Shown: positions 1 through 9,419, numbered from the stretch's first letter. The stretch: 56,129 nt of DNA from Vairimorpha ceranae (GCF_000988165.1 NW_020169318.1:1-56129), one strand, 5' to 3'. Translations and numbers: made by a program. Notes: generated by a model from the sequence alone, not told the origin.

Positions 1-939
1 ATTTTATGCCAGCTGTTTTTAATAATTATGGTTATTTTTTTAGAATTGGCTACTTGTTGCTAGTAGCTATTTTTTACCGATCAAGGGGGAAAAAGAAACT
101 TGCACAGGGACAGAGAAACTTGTGACTGTGATTCTTATCCAACTAATACTATGAGGTTCTTACTGACTAGAAATTTCCCCCTATAAAGCTTGCCGGTGCA
201 GCAAGCTCCGGTGTATCCATTTGACTTTGGCTCTGGGAGAATTTGTTATTACTTGTATTCATACATTGTCCAGAATGACCCACAACGGATATAACTATCG
301 GGCATGGTTTAAATACCCCGATGAAAAACATAATCGTATTAGCATCAAAGGTCCCTACTATCACTTGTATTTTTATGCACACCTCCTTACACCGTCAAAT
401 CTCCAGCCCAGCATTTTTATGAACTGTGCTGACCACTCGTCTACCAGCAGTTTTGGTTAGTTGCTTCAGAATCCTGTAGGAGCGGATCCATGAGGCCTCT
501 CCGCTTTACTTCGTCGGATCCCTTATTTAGCTCGAAGGATCTTCTCAAAGTGTACCAAAGAGGCCTTAAATATTTATCTATTTTAATTCATTTAAAGCAT
601 TTGCGTACCCTTGTTATAGTCAACTTAATCTACATTATTTCTGGCCTTAAGATGCGTTCTTAAACTGGGTTTTATTTCCCTTTAGGTTGAACGGCACAAA
701 AGTTCCATAACTCAAAATTTTATTGAAAAAGCTGGGTCTCTATAATATGCGCATATTTTTATATTTACAAGCAAACTATTATTAAAAAAGTTAACTTTTT
801 TGATTTTAAATAAAATTTTTTACAAGTAGAATTACGATTTAAAAACAACACGAAATTATCGTTAAATAAAATAATAGCTAAACGTACAAACATTTATAAT
901 TAATATTAATAAATATAGATTTAATATAACACCAAACAG
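1..939. other. Unassigned G+C-richer island followed by A+T-rich spacer
   Basis: Positions 1 to about 560 are visibly richer in G+C than the rest of the window. They contain several short perfect hairpins: GCTACT/AGTAGC near 48-66, AGCTTGC/GCAAGCT near 187-207, ATCGGG/CCCGAT near 298-323 and TGCTG/CAGCA near 428-450. There is also a short direct repeat of AGAAACTTG near 95-122. Both strands have ORFs of about 70-80 codons, but they lie on top of each other, lack a plausible start context and resemble no family I know. I looked for conserved SSU, LSU and 5S rRNA, U2 and U6 motifs and did not find them. It could be a structured RNA cut by the window edge, a foreign insertion or a decayed element. 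From about 560 to 939 I see only A+T-rich spacer. Confidence 0.35.
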
Positions 940-1575
940 TTATTCAATTTTCTTAAACAAATTATTTCTTAAATATATAATTTTTTCTCTAACATCACCA
1001 GAAAAAGTTTCTAATTCATCGTCACTAAGAGTTTTAATTCTTTCTAAAATTTGTACTTTATTATCTTCTAAACTAAAACTCTGTTTGATAAAATCTGTTA
1101 TTAATGATTCATCCACCAATTTTAAAAGTTTAAAAGAATAAAGAAGTGCATAAACCAGCTGATTATTTTTTGCAAGAAGTTCCTTAAAAAAAGTAGGTTG
1201 TGAAATTGCTAAATTTTTTAAATACAAAATAACTTCTTTTAAGTTATCTGCATCCATATTATTAAGCACATTAATAATATTATTTATGTCTAAAGAAGTT
1301 GTTTCTTCCTTTATCTCAACTGGTGTGTCTTTCTCTGCATAATTAATTACTACTGGTCGCCCATTAAAAGAAATGTTTAAATGTTTAATAGCCTTTTCTG
1401 CTATGAGGGGTGATTCATATTCACAAAACCCAAATCCTTTCGATTTATTTGTATTTTTATCAACCATTAGTTTAAAATCTACAACTTTACCAACAGCACC
1501 TAGTTCTTCTATAAGTTTATCAACAGGAACTTCAAAATCAATATTTCCTACAAAAACACTGCATCCCGATTTCAT
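940..1575 (-). CDS. CstF-64/RNA15-like mRNA 3'-end processing factor
   Basis: A 211-residue protein with an N-terminal RNA recognition motif: RNP2 (VFVGNI) at residues 7-12 and RNP1 (KGFGFCEY) at 46-53. A hinge-like helical region follows at about 92-165. This order matches cleavage stimulation factor CstF-64 (yeast Rna15), which binds downstream U/GU-rich elements in pre-mRNA in the nucleus. The start is the second in-frame ATG (MKSGC), because CCCTT lies directly before it; the longer reading adds five residues with no such signal. It is much shorter than human CSTF2 and lacks the Pro/Gly-rich and MEARA regions. It lies about 30 bp downstream of RPL26 on the same strand. A generic RRM protein is the alternative. 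Confidence 0.72.
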   Translation of the reverse strand: MKSGCSVFVGNIDFEVPVDKLIEELGAVGKVVDFKLMVDKNTNKSKGFGFCEYESPLIAEKAIKHLNISFNGRPVVINYAEKDTPVEIKEETTSLDINNIINVLNNMDADNLKEVILYLKNLAISQPTFFKELLAKNNQLVYALLYSFKLLKLVDESLITDFIKQSFSLEDNKVQILERIKTLSDDELETFSGDVREKIIYLRNNLFKKIE

Positions 1576-1605
1576 AAGGGTAAAAAACAAAAAAAATAAA
1601 ATAAT

Positions 1606-2022
1606 TTATTCAACTTCTTTATGCATTCTTTCAATGTGCTTAATTCTGGCTTCTTTTTTCAGTTCTAATTTTTTATCTCTTCCATTATCTAAATTAAATT
1701 TTACTAAAGTAACATTGCATGGATGTATAAAAGCTGGAACATTTTCTTTTTTTTCATTTTCTTCTAAACAACCTTCAATAGTAATTCTATATTTTTTTAA
1801 AATTACTTCCATAACCTGTCCTTCCTTTCCTCTAAAGGGTCCTGAATGAACTTTGACAATATCACCGACAGCAACTGGAAATGATCTAAATCCATATTCA
1901 CTTCTTAAATCGTCAGAAAGATGACTACTCATTCTCTTAAGTCTATCCTTTCCAACAGCAGTAAACATAGCTTTCCTTTGTTTTTTTCTTAAGCTAGATT
2001 TAGTTTTTTTACCTGCTAACAT
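1606..2022 (-). CDS. RPL26: 60S ribosomal protein L26 (uL24)
   Basis: A 138-residue protein matching eukaryotic L26/uL24 throughout. It has a basic N-terminus, the family segment [19 protein letters not shown] near residues 31-49, and a KOW motif ([19 protein letters not shown]) at about 52-70. It sits near the polypeptide exit tunnel of the large subunit. The start is preceded by CCCCTCA. The length is close to normal for the family, so there is no reduction here. No intron is visible, although some microsporidian ribosomal protein genes carry short 5' introns. The CstF-64-like gene follows on the same strand. Confidence 0.96.
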   Translation of the reverse strand: MLAGKKTKSSLRKKQRKAMFTAVGKDRLKRMSSHLSDDLRSEYGFRSFPVAVGDIVKVHSGPFRGKEGQVMEVILKKYRITIEGCLEENEKKENVPAFIHPCNVTLVKFNLDNGRDKKLELKKEARIKHIERMHKEVE

Positions 2023-2236
2023 TGAGGGGTAGGAAATTACAAAAATAATGCATTAAAAAATTTGTGTCTTATGATTTTATACTGAAAAGTAGGTAAGATT
2101 TCAAAAGTTAATAAGATTATTGAATTCTAATAAAATATTGAAATTTTTTACAAATCTGCAAAAACTCAAAACATTCTAAAAATCATAAACTTAATGTTAT
2201 GATTGAACTATAGATTTAAATAATATTATAACTCTA

Positions 2237-2353
2237 CTATAGATATTTATACCTTATAAGCCATACGGTGCTTAAATTTATATTACAAATATAATTCAAT
2301 ACAAGACTAAAAAAATAAAGAATAATCAATAATTGAAGCGTTACTAAATACAT
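2237..2353 (-). CDS. Possible 38-residue hydrophobic microprotein
   Basis: A short ORF whose ATG directly follows CCCTT, the same context as the confident genes. The translation begins MYLVTLQLLIILYFFSLVLN and ends with a short basic tail, so it would be a single membrane segment or signal-anchor peptide. It lies in the otherwise empty spacer between a secreted-protein gene and RPL26, all on the minus strand. I recognise no family. Small membrane proteins such as OST4 or TOM subunits have this size, but the sequence does not match them. The start motif is the main support; chance is a real alternative in A+T-rich DNA. Confidence 0.3.
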   Translation of the reverse strand: MYLVTLQLLIILYFFSLVLNYICNINLSTVWLIRYKYL

Positions 2354-2431
2354 AAGGGTTTTATTTATAAAATAAAAATAATTAAATTAATCAATCCTTT
2401 ACGTCTCAACCTTTTATATAATTTACTACTA

Positions 2432-3208
2432 TTAAAATAATGAATTCCAAAGCTCCTTAAAACTTTCCTTGTATTTGCTTTTTTCCTCAATAAAAAGTTT
2501 AAGTAGGTAAGGAATTATCTTAATAAAGAAAGCAGCATCAAGTTTGGCTTCAACATAATTATTATTTAACAATTTTCTAAATTGTTCATTATAATAAATT
2601 TCTTTCTTTTCTTCTAATAAGTGTAAAAACTTACTAATATTATTATATTGATTTATATTAACTTGTTTATAATTATTTAATAAGTAATCTACAAAGCTAT
2701 CTTCTATGTACAGATCTTTAGGAATATTTTCAAATGCTCCATTTAAAACTTCTTGAGAAAGATTGTGTAGATCTCTAATAGAAACTACAGAACCAGGTAA
2801 AAGTTCAGAAGATTTAATATTTTTTGTAGAATTTTCACTATCTTTTACATCGTCTACTGTTTTAATATCAGTTTCCTGTTTTTCTGAATCTGAAGAAACT
2901 AATGACATAATGCGCGATATTGTTTTATTTAGATTATTTTTTAGTTCTCTACTATCTTCTGTATTACACTCAAAATTTCTTAAAAAATCAAATAGCTGTA
3001 AAATTTTTTTACCTGTAAAAATTTTTTTAAATTGTTTATCTGTAATATAATAAATCTTGTCTGTAAATGATAAAGCATAATTGGTAAATGAAACCAAGGC
3101 TTCAAGCAATTCTTCAAATGAATCAGGTTTTACAGCATCATGGTTATCGCCAGCTTCAGTCGTATTTACATTTATAAGTAATAAACATAAAATAATCTGC
3201 AGATTCAT
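2432..3208 (-). CDS. Predicted secreted protein, unknown function
   Basis: A 258-residue protein with a clear N-terminal signal peptide (MNLQIILCLLLINVNTTEAG, cleavage likely near residue 19). The mature part is acidic, Lys/Asn-rich and mostly helical in appearance. It has no C-terminal membrane segment and no cysteine pattern. CCC lies seven bases before the ATG. I do not recognise it. Microsporidia secrete many lineage-specific proteins to the spore wall, the parasite surface or the host cell, and this gene fits that class, but the sequence gives no specific role. Confidence 0.72.
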   Translation of the reverse strand: MNLQIILCLLLINVNTTEAGDNHDAVKPDSFEELLEALVSFTNYALSFTDKIYYITDKQFKKIFTGKKILQLFDFLRNFECNTEDSRELKNNLNKTISRIMSLVSSDSEKQETDIKTVDDVKDSENSTKNIKSSELLPGSVVSIRDLHNLSQEVLNGAFENIPKDLYIEDSFVDYLLNNYKQVNINQYNNISKFLHLLEEKKEIYYNEQFRKLLNNNYVEAKLDAAFFIKIIPYLLKLFIEEKSKYKESFKELWNSLF

Positions 3209-3850
3209 TTTTAATGGGTGTAATCTTTATATTTAAATATTAATTAATTTTAATTAAAAAAAAGAATGTTTTGTTTATATCAATAAAAATTAAATTTTTA
3301 CTAATAATAAACAAAAAAAACAAAGATGTCAAAAATATCATATTTGTGGAAACTTTATTAAAATTTCCCTATAAAGGCATTAAAAAGAATTATATCTTTA
3401 TAATGCAAACACGTGTCATAAATATCAATATTAATAATATGTGATATAAACTACAGCACTAAACAAGAATTTAAAAGAGCTTAAATGTACTTTACATTCA
3501 AAAATTATATAAGAGATTAATCTTATGTTTTTAATTACAATTTAAAAATTATTTTTATATATTATTTACTTAAGCATCAAGAAAAAGTATAAGAAATATA
3601 AAATACTTTTTATAAAACTATAACATTCTAGTATTTAATATTTATATTTTATTTAATAGAAACAATAAATAAAAGATGAATTTTTCATAAATTTTGTATT
3701 AATCTTAACATTTATTATTTATTTTATATGTATTTGTGCAAACGATAAATTTATAAATTAATTAATTGCATTAATCAGAAAGTTTTTAATCATCAATCAC
3801 TTTTTTGATGATGAAAATTTTAAGTAAAAATTTATTAATTTTCCCCTTCT
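3209..3850. other. A+T-rich intergenic spacer
   Basis: About 640 bp between a secreted-protein gene on the minus strand and a UTP18-like gene on the plus strand. Both genes start at its edges, so it must contain both promoters. I see poly-A/T runs but no gene, tRNA or repeat. The CCCC before the right-hand gene begins at about 3843. Confidence 0.5.
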
Positions 3851-4960
3851 ATGTTGAGTAAAATAGAAAAAAATGAATTAACCCACCTCGATGAATCAAA
3901 TGTAGAAAATGATGAATTATCAAATAGTTCACATAATTTTGAAGAAATTGAAGAATTTTCTTCTTCTTGTGAGCAGATCGATGACTCAAACGAAGAAGCC
4001 GTTTATTTTGGTGATGAAAATATATTTTTAGAGTCTTCTGAAAAGGAAGAAGCTGCTTGGTGTGATTCAGAATCAGATGAAGACATTTTAAGAGAAAAAT
4101 ATCAGAAACAGCCAGAATGGCTAAATTCTAAAAAATTTAAGAAGGTTAACTCAGTTAAAACATCTCAACTTAAATTGTCATTTACACCAGGAATTTTTAA
4201 AACTAATTTTAATATTAAATTGTTAAAATACCACTTATCAGAAATTTGTCTTGTAGATACAATGAATATTATTTATATTTTGGATAATTTTAAATTAAAA
4301 TATACTATAAAATTAGATAAATGGTCAGTTTCAGATATTACATATTTTAACAATAAGATACATATCTGTAATAATAAATATAATAGAATTAAAAAGATTA
4401 TTAATGGAGAAATAAGAGATATAAATAAAATATTTACAAGAAATATAAATAAATTAATATCTTATGATGATCAGTTATATATTTTAGGTGACACAACGGT
4501 GGTTGTTAATGGAAATTTAGAGATAATTAATGAATCATTTAATAAGTTGGTTAATCTTATTTCTTACAAAGATTCTTTATTGGCTTTAAGTAACAATGGA
4601 GATATTTTACAGTTCTCAAAAGATCTACAGTTAGTTAATAAGATGATTTATAAAGATAAGTTTTGTTTTACAGATTTAATTTATTTAGATCATTTAGTTG
4701 TTGTTACTAAATCCAGTGCTATATTTATTGATGATGATTTTAAATATTTTAAAGAGCTTAACAATGTTAGTAATATTATAGAACACAAAGATTATTATTT
4801 TTATTTTACATCTAATGGATTACAAATTTTAAATAAAGATTTTACAATAAAAAAGCATAAAAACAAAATAAAGCCATGCAAAATATTTATAAATACAGAC
4901 AATATGATATTATTGTGTAGTTACAGGGAATTGCATAATTTAATAATAAATACATTATAA
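3851..4960 (+). CDS. UTP18-like WD-repeat protein of the small-subunit processome (tentative)
   Basis: A 369-residue protein. The first ~90 residues are very acidic and contain AAWCDSESDED followed some 15 residues later by PEWL. This resembles the UTP18 hallmark of an acidic stretch around a W-x-D motif before the propeller. The rest, about residues 110-369, is a series of short beta-strand repeats compatible with a degenerate WD40 propeller, without clear WD dipeptides. UTP18 is part of the UtpB module that assembles on pre-rRNA in the nucleolus. The start is preceded by CCCCTTCT. The gene ends 14 bp before V-ATPase subunit e. Another WD-like protein remains possible. Confidence 0.45.
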   Translation: MLSKIEKNELTHLDESNVENDELSNSSHNFEEIEEFSSSCEQIDDSNEEAVYFGDENIFLESSEKEEAAWCDSESDEDILREKYQKQPEWLNSKKFKKVNSVKTSQLKLSFTPGIFKTNFNIKLLKYHLSEICLVDTMNIIYILDNFKLKYTIKLDKWSVSDITYFNNKIHICNNKYNRIKKIINGEIRDINKIFTRNINKLISYDDQLYILGDTTVVVNGNLEIINESFNKLVNLISYKDSLLALSNNGDILQFSKDLQLVNKMIYKDKFCFTDLIYLDHLVVVTKSSAIFIDDDFKYFKELNNVSNIIEHKDYYFYFTSNGLQILNKDFTIKKHKNKIKPCKIFINTDNMILLCSYRELHNLIINTL

Positions 4961-4974
4961 TATTATACCCCTTT

Positions 4975-5172
4975 ATGATTGTTTTAGTACTTTTATTTAC
5001 ATTTTTTCTTATGGCAATAGTAACTATAGGTGTATTATTGGCTACAAGGAGTCAAAAGATTAAATGGAGAAATGAATATAGAGTAGGAATTATAGGTACA
5101 ATATGGTTTGCATACGTTTCATGGGCCTGTATTTACATGGCACAATTTAGACCGAAATATGAAAAAAAATAA
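4975..5172 (+). CDS. VMA9: V-type ATPase subunit e
   Basis: A 65-residue protein with two membrane segments (about residues 2-24 and 38-55), a short basic loop between them, and the family ending WACIYMAQFRPKY, which matches the W-x-x-I-x-x-AQ-x-x-P signature of V0 subunit e (yeast Vma9, mammalian ATP6V0E). This small subunit sits in the membrane sector of the proton pump. CCCCTTT stands directly before the ATG, and only 14 bp separate it from the upstream gene. The window also carries subunit H at 18.9 kb. Confidence 0.82.
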   Translation: MIVLVLLFTFFLMAIVTIGVLLATRSQKIKWRNEYRVGIIGTIWFAYVSWACIYMAQFRPKYEKK

Positions 5173-5315
5173 ATTTTTAAATGTATTTAATATTAGTTCA
5201 TTAATTTTTAATTAATAAATGTATCAAATAATGGGTCCTTGATACATTTAAATAGTAAATTTAGTAAATCTTAACATATTTTATTGTTTAAAATAGTAGA
5301 CCTTTAATTTACTAA

Positions 5316-5582
5316 TTATAATTCCAATTCATTTAGAGGCCAATCTTCAAATGAACCATCAGGAAATTTACGTCTTACAATAAAAGGTATTTTCCTTTCT
5401 TCTAACTCTTTTCTGGCAATTTTAAGACTATCAGTCTCATCTTCTATATCTACAAAAGGTGGTGCACCACCATTCAGTTGTGAAGCTCTAACCCCCAAAA
5501 TATGTGCTCTCTCATATTTTGTCAACTTTGGAATTGTAACTTTCTTATTTTTATCTTCTATTATTTCCATAGGTTCATGCAT
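5316..5582 (-). CDS. RPB6: RNA polymerase I/II/III shared subunit RPB6 (RPABC2)
   Basis: An 88-residue protein carrying the conserved RPB6/omega core: [20 protein letters not shown], then FVDIE, then a helix leading to [19 protein letters not shown] near the C-terminus. Only the acidic N-terminal tail of yeast and human RPB6 is shortened. It clamps the largest subunit in all three nuclear RNA polymerases. CCCATAA precedes the ATG. The gene is divergent from delta-COP with 35 bp between start codons, so the two probably share a promoter region. RPB8, another shared subunit, is near the right end of the window. Confidence 0.95.
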   Translation of the reverse strand: MHEPMEIIEDKNKKVTIPKLTKYERAHILGVRASQLNGGAPPFVDIEDETDSLKIARKELEERKIPFIVRRKFPDGSFEDWPLNELEL

Positions 5583-5617
5583 TTATGGGCATAAATTTTT
5601 ATTTTTTATCCCTTTTT
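5583..5617. promoter_or_regulatory. 35-bp divergent start region between RPB6 and delta-COP
   Basis: The start codons of RPB6 (minus) and delta-COP (plus) are separated by 35 bp. GGG at 5587-5589 is the C-run for RPB6, and CCC at 5610-5612 is the C-run for delta-COP. The rest is A/T. Both promoters must overlap this interval or lie inside the neighbouring gene. Confidence 0.6.
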
Positions 5618-6823
5618 ATGATTGTCGGTGCTTTTATAGTCAATAAATCTCAAATTGTTTCGAGATTCACTGAGCCACTTTCTGTTTCTAAAATAGAGAT
5701 GTTAATACTGGATTACATACAGAATCCCAATCCTCTTGTTATACGTGGCCTATATAAATATATATCTTATGTTTTCAACGAAGTGTCTTATGTTATTATT
5801 ACTTCTTTACAATTTAAAGAATTGGAAGCTAAAAAAATTCTAAAGTTTCTTTCTAATAATTGTACACTTGATCCAATAGACCAGATAGTTACACTAGATA
5901 ATATTTTGTATGATAATAATTATTTGTTTCCTAATCTTAGTTTAATTAAAAATATGGATAGTCAAGAAGAAAAAATTTATAAGATGATGATGAAAAATAA
6001 AGCAGGCGAAATGAAGAAAAAGTACAATAGTTTAAAAAAATCTACCTCGTCTATTAAAAGTATACCATGCCAAAGTTATATATCCAGTAAAAGCGTAGGA
6101 TTAGACATTCAAGGCGATGATAAAAAAGATATTAATGTATCTATCAACAATAAACCTAGATCATTTGAAACAGGCAAAAAAGATATTTTTATTCTGTTGA
6201 AAGAAAAAATGAAGTGTCAAGTAGACGTAGAAAACAATATTAAAGTCTTAGAATTAAACGGTGAAATGACTTTAAATATTAAAAATGAAAAGTATAAAAA
6301 TATACAAATTGATGTAAAAGGTGACACTTCAAAATGTAAATTTAGTCCTAAACTTGACAAGGAAGCAGTTAAATGTAACATTATAAGAAGTAGTAAAGAT
6401 TTTAGCCTTAATAAAAATATTGCACTAATGAAATGGAAATTTCAGGACATTAAAAAATTACCAATAAGTTTTACATTCTGGCCTAGTGAAATTAAACCAA
6501 AGACTTTTCAGGTTAGTCTTGAAATTACAGCAGAAGAGGATCTTGATAATCTTTTAATTTACATTCCTACAAAAAATATGCTAGAAAAAAATACTAGTGA
6601 ATTTTTAGAATGGAACGTAGGAAACATTAAAAAAGATAATTCTGATTCATTTGATTTTCAGTGTAAATGTAATGATATTGTAAATATTTTTCCTATCGAT
6701 GTTTATTTTACAAGCAATAAAATTAATTTAGAAATTGAAGAAGTTAAAATTAAAGAGACAGAAGGAGATTTAGAAATTAGAAAAGTTTTGGAGGCGGAAG
6801 AATTTAAACTTGAATATGAATAA
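5618..6823 (+). CDS. RET2: Coatomer subunit delta (delta-COP)
   Basis: A 401-residue protein. Residues 1 to about 130 form the longin-like adaptin small-chain domain typical of delta-COP (start MIVGAFIVNKSQIVSRF). A charged linker follows, and the C-terminal mu-homology domain begins at about 185, with hallmarks such as LLKEKMKCQVD, ELNGEMTLNI and ALMKWKFQ. Delta-COP is part of the COPI coat for Golgi-to-ER traffic. I chose the second in-frame ATG because CCC lies five bases before it; the longer reading starts at 5585 and adds 11 hydrophobic residues inside the promoter shared with RPB6. It is about 100 residues shorter than yeast Ret2, mainly in the linker. Confidence 0.85.
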   Translation: MIVGAFIVNKSQIVSRFTEPLSVSKIEMLILDYIQNPNPLVIRGLYKYISYVFNEVSYVIITSLQFKELEAKKILKFLSNNCTLDPIDQIVTLDNILYDNNYLFPNLSLIKNMDSQEEKIYKMMMKNKAGEMKKKYNSLKKSTSSIKSIPCQSYISSKSVGLDIQGDDKKDINVSINNKPRSFETGKKDIFILLKEKMKCQVDVENNIKVLELNGEMTLNIKNEKYKNIQIDVKGDTSKCKFSPKLDKEAVKCNIIRSSKDFSLNKNIALMKWKFQDIKKLPISFTFWPSEIKPKTFQVSLEITAEEDLDNLLIYIPTKNMLEKNTSEFLEWNVGNIKKDNSDSFDFQCKCNDIVNIFPIDVYFTSNKINLEIEEVKIKETEGDLEIRKVLEAEEFKLEYE

Positions 6824-7123
6824 AATTTTGAACTTTTTTTTGTAAAAAATTATTGGTTGTGTTTTGTGTAACATTTTTGAGATATTAGACACCTTTTGAA
6901 AACTAAAGCATAAAAATAATATTTTATTTTTTAATTTAATCAGCAATATTTATTTTAATATTAGTTTTTATGATTTAATCAAAATTAACATTCTTACATT
7001 ATAAAACTTGATATTAACTTCATAATAAATAATTTTAGTATTAACATTTTGTTTGTCAATAAAAAACAATATTATTTTTTATTGGTACTTTTTTTTATAA
7101 ATAAACAGTCAACGACATTGATA
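6824..7123. other. A+T-rich spacer
   Basis: About 300 bp downstream of delta-COP with no gene or repeat that I can support. It leads into the small secreted-peptide ORF. Confidence 0.5.
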
Positions 7124-7243
7124 ATGAAATTTACCATTTTTACAATATTAGCTATACAATTTATACTAGCCGACGAAAAAGAGCAGAAAAAGAAATTACC
7201 TAGTGGAGAAGAAGATACATTTGAAGGATATTTTTTTAAATAA
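7124..7243 (+). CDS. Possible small secreted peptide (39 residues)
   Basis: The ORF encodes a typical signal peptide (MKFTIFTILAIQFILA), a likely cleavage site before DEKEQKKK, and a short charged mature part of about 23 residues ending in GYFFK. The frame opens further upstream at another ATG (7049), but the signal peptide starts at 7124, so I prefer that start. No C-run precedes it, unlike most genes here. No family is recognised. The signal peptide is well formed, which argues against a chance ORF. Confidence 0.38.
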   Translation: MKFTIFTILAIQFILADEKEQKKKLPSGEEDTFEGYFFK

Positions 7244-7745
7244 ATAAATGCACATTTAAATTAATATTTTTATTTTATTTTCTTAAATACAGTACTAAAG
7301 TTTAATAATCTTATATATTAATTTTCAATCAAAATGCTTTTACACTTACAAACAAAGATATATTTAATATCTACATATTATTTATAATATTAGAAAAAAA
7401 TTAAAAATTTTATATATGCATTTTCAATTCAAAAAGTTTTTCCAGTTTTCTGTTAAATTGTATTTATCTACACATTAGATATAACGTTTAAAAAAATTTA
7501 ATGCTAAATATAAATTAGTTCTTGAGCAAAATAAAAAATTTAAGCATAAATATAAATTATTAATTTGAAGGTTAGTATTTTCTTTTATATTTGACTTATC
7601 GCTTAAGTGACACCACTGAACATATTTGGTGAAAGATTCAGAATCATAAATCTAATTTATTTAAATTTGTAAGTATTTTTATTAACATACAAAATGTTAA
7701 TAAAAATAAAATAACGCTTTCAAAATATTGTAAATAAAAAATAAT
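7244..7745. other. A+T-rich spacer holding the left copy of a dispersed repeat
   Basis: Intergenic DNA between the small secreted-peptide ORF and the 3' end of RPS15. It is mostly A/T, apart from the block at about 7549-7641 that recurs in inverted orientation at 55.5 kb and is listed separately. Confidence 0.5.
7549..7641 (+). repeat. Dispersed ~93-bp repeat, left copy
   Basis: This block matches the reverse complement of 55455-55548 over its whole length. About 60 bp in the middle (roughly 7563-7622) are identical except for one base. The core contains AGTGACACCACT, a palindrome with ACAC in the loop. It lies downstream of a plus-strand small ORF and beyond the 3' end of RPS15. No coding potential is seen. 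Candidate explanations are the end of a mobile element, a small RNA or a shared regulatory block. Confidence 0.85.
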
Positions 7746-8177
7746 TTATTTAAGAGGAACAAATTTAGATCCTGCATGATCTGCAATACCTGGTTTACCG
7801 TGTTTGGGGTGTACACGTGTAGGAGCAAAATCTGATAACAAACAGCCCAACATTTCTGGTCTTATTTCAACTGGTAAATATCCATTTCCTACATGTACTC
7901 CAACAATACTACCCACCATACATGGCCATATTATGGCACTTCTAGCATGTGTCTTAACAATTTCAGGCTTTTCATGTGCATTAGTCAATGCCTCTTTAGA
8001 TGCTATGCATGATTTTATAAGTTCTACCTCTCTCCCCGATAATCCTCTTCTTACTCTACGTCTTAATCTTGAAGGAAGAAGTTCAGCAAATTCACTGAAT
8101 TTCATTGTTTTTATAACGTCAAAATCAACGCCTCTGTATGAAAATTTTCTAAAAGATTTTTTTTCTGGTGCTGCCAT
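7746..8177 (-). CDS. RPS15: 40S ribosomal protein S15 (uS19)
   Basis: A 143-residue protein matching eukaryotic S15/uS19 from end to end. It has the N-terminal [15 protein letters not shown], the [10 protein letters not shown] segment at about 38-47, and the decoding-site tail with [20 protein letters not shown] followed by FAPTR and the HGKPG segment. It belongs to the head of the small ribosomal subunit. CCCTTCAA precedes the ATG. The size is normal and no intron is visible. Confidence 0.96.
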   Translation of the reverse strand: MAAPEKKSFRKFSYRGVDFDVIKTMKFSEFAELLPSRLRRRVRRGLSGREVELIKSCIASKEALTNAHEKPEIVKTHARSAIIWPCMVGSIVGVHVGNGYLPVEIRPEMLGCLLSDFAPTRVHPKHGKPGIADHAGSKFVPLK

Positions 8178-8236
8178 TTGAAGGGTAAAATTTAAAAAAA
8201 ATATGTGAATTGAAAAAGAATTAAAACATAACTAGT

Positions 8237-9406
8237 TTATTTCAATAGTAATTCACTTTTTATAAAATTAAATTTTACCATTTTATCTATAACAATTTTT
8301 TTAAAACTCGTTCTGTTACTAAATATTTCACAAAAAATTTCTAAAAATATTTTTTGCTGCTCTTCATCCATTTTCATTTCATTTTTATAAATTTCTAAAT
8401 AACTTAGAAAGTGTGAGACTGATGGCGATCCTAAAAGACAAAAATCCCTGTAAAAATCTTTTTTATTTTTATTAAAATCAAGGTCTTCTTTTTTTATTGA
8501 ATTAATTGACCCAACTTCATAAATCGATTTAAATTCTGGAATAAACAATTCTAGGCTCTGTAAACTTAAAAATTTTCTAAGCTCTTCTACAGTGTCTTTG
8601 TCAATAAATTTTTTTAATTCTAAAATTTCTTCGGGTGTTTCAAATGGTATGTTTTCTTCCTGCAAGTTCTTAAATTTTCTTCTATTGATAAACCATTCAT
8701 AGATAAAAGCAATAAGCCGGTCTCTTGTATCTTTTTTCATTATAGGAAATATTTTAAGTAAAATTTTTGAATTTTCTTCATTGTAAATAGATCTAAGATA
8801 AAGATTAATTAAATAAAATGAATTAATACTACTATTATTAATTAAAAACAAAATTCCAATAAATATCTCATAAGTGGAATATTCTTTATGTAAAACATCT
8901 AAACATTCGTAAATGTCAAATTGATAATTTTCAATAATGCTTATAATTTTAAAAAGAGAGATCTCATTAAAGTTAACAAGATTACTTTTAATATCTCCAT
9001 CCAAATTCATCCTAATATTATCAATAAATATTTCTAAATCATTCAAAAATTCATTAACTTCTACTTCATTTACAATTTCTATCTTTTCGTCTTTAAAAAA
9101 ATCATTTTCTACCACTTTTACTTTAATTTGCGATACTTTACAGTTTAAGCTTTTACAATAAATTAAAAAGGATACATATGTCTTTACTGAACTACAAGTA
9201 AGCTTAGTAAGATCCTTAATATCTTGAATAAAACCAGAATTGTCATGACACAAATCTACTATTAGACGAGATATACTATCTACTTTATGTGGTGCATACA
9301 AAAAACAATCTTTAAAAATGTTTATAACATCCTTCTTATCTGTATTTTTACAAAAGGACAATGCCTCTTCATAATTTAATGCATTAAGATTTAATAAATT
9401 CACCAT
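8237..9406 (-). CDS. Nuclear cap-binding protein CBP80-like (tentative)
   Basis: A 389-residue all-helical protein. Its C-terminal 60 residues (LGSPSVSHFLSYLEIYKN, then FCEIFSNRTSFKKIVIDKM) match the conserved CBP80/NCBP1 segment in which S-x-SH, a leucine-rich helix, a W/F-x-N stretch and the IDKM motif occur in that order. CBP80 carries MIF4G-type helical repeats and binds CBP20 on the 5' cap of nuclear RNA. The protein ends soon after this motif and the N-terminal part is highly diverged, so it is about half the usual length. CCCTTA stands directly before the ATG. Upstream lies a ~200-bp tandem repeat. A different MIF4G/HEAT protein is the alternative. Confidence 0.52.
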   Translation of the reverse strand: MVNLLNLNALNYEEALSFCKNTDKKDVINIFKDCFLYAPHKVDSISRLIVDLCHDNSGFIQDIKDLTKLTCSSVKTYVSFLIYCKSLNCKVSQIKVKVVENDFFKDEKIEIVNEVEVNEFLNDLEIFIDNIRMNLDGDIKSNLVNFNEISLFKIISIIENYQFDIYECLDVLHKEYSTYEIFIGILFLINNSSINSFYLINLYLRSIYNEENSKILLKIFPIMKKDTRDRLIAFIYEWFINRRKFKNLQEENIPFETPEEILELKKFIDKDTVEELRKFLSLQSLELFIPEFKSIYEVGSINSIKKEDLDFNKNKKDFYRDFCLLGSPSVSHFLSYLEIYKNEMKMDEEQQKIFLEIFCEIFSNRTSFKKIVIDKMVKFNFIKSELLLK

Positions 9407-9419
9407 TAAGGGTTTTTAT

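Noticed and set aside
167..460. Overlapping ORFs of 71 and 79 codons on opposite strands in the left island
   Set aside because: They overlap antiparallel, have no C-run start context, and show no family resemblance; an ORF on both strands in a G+C-richer patch is expected by chance.
1..560. rRNA assignment for the left island
   Set aside because: Motifs that every rRNA should show (for example the sarcin-ricin loop or the universal 530 loop) are not seen on either strand.
1373..1849. 158-codon plus-strand ORF
   Set aside because: Antisense to the RPL26 and CstF-64-like genes, both of which are well supported.
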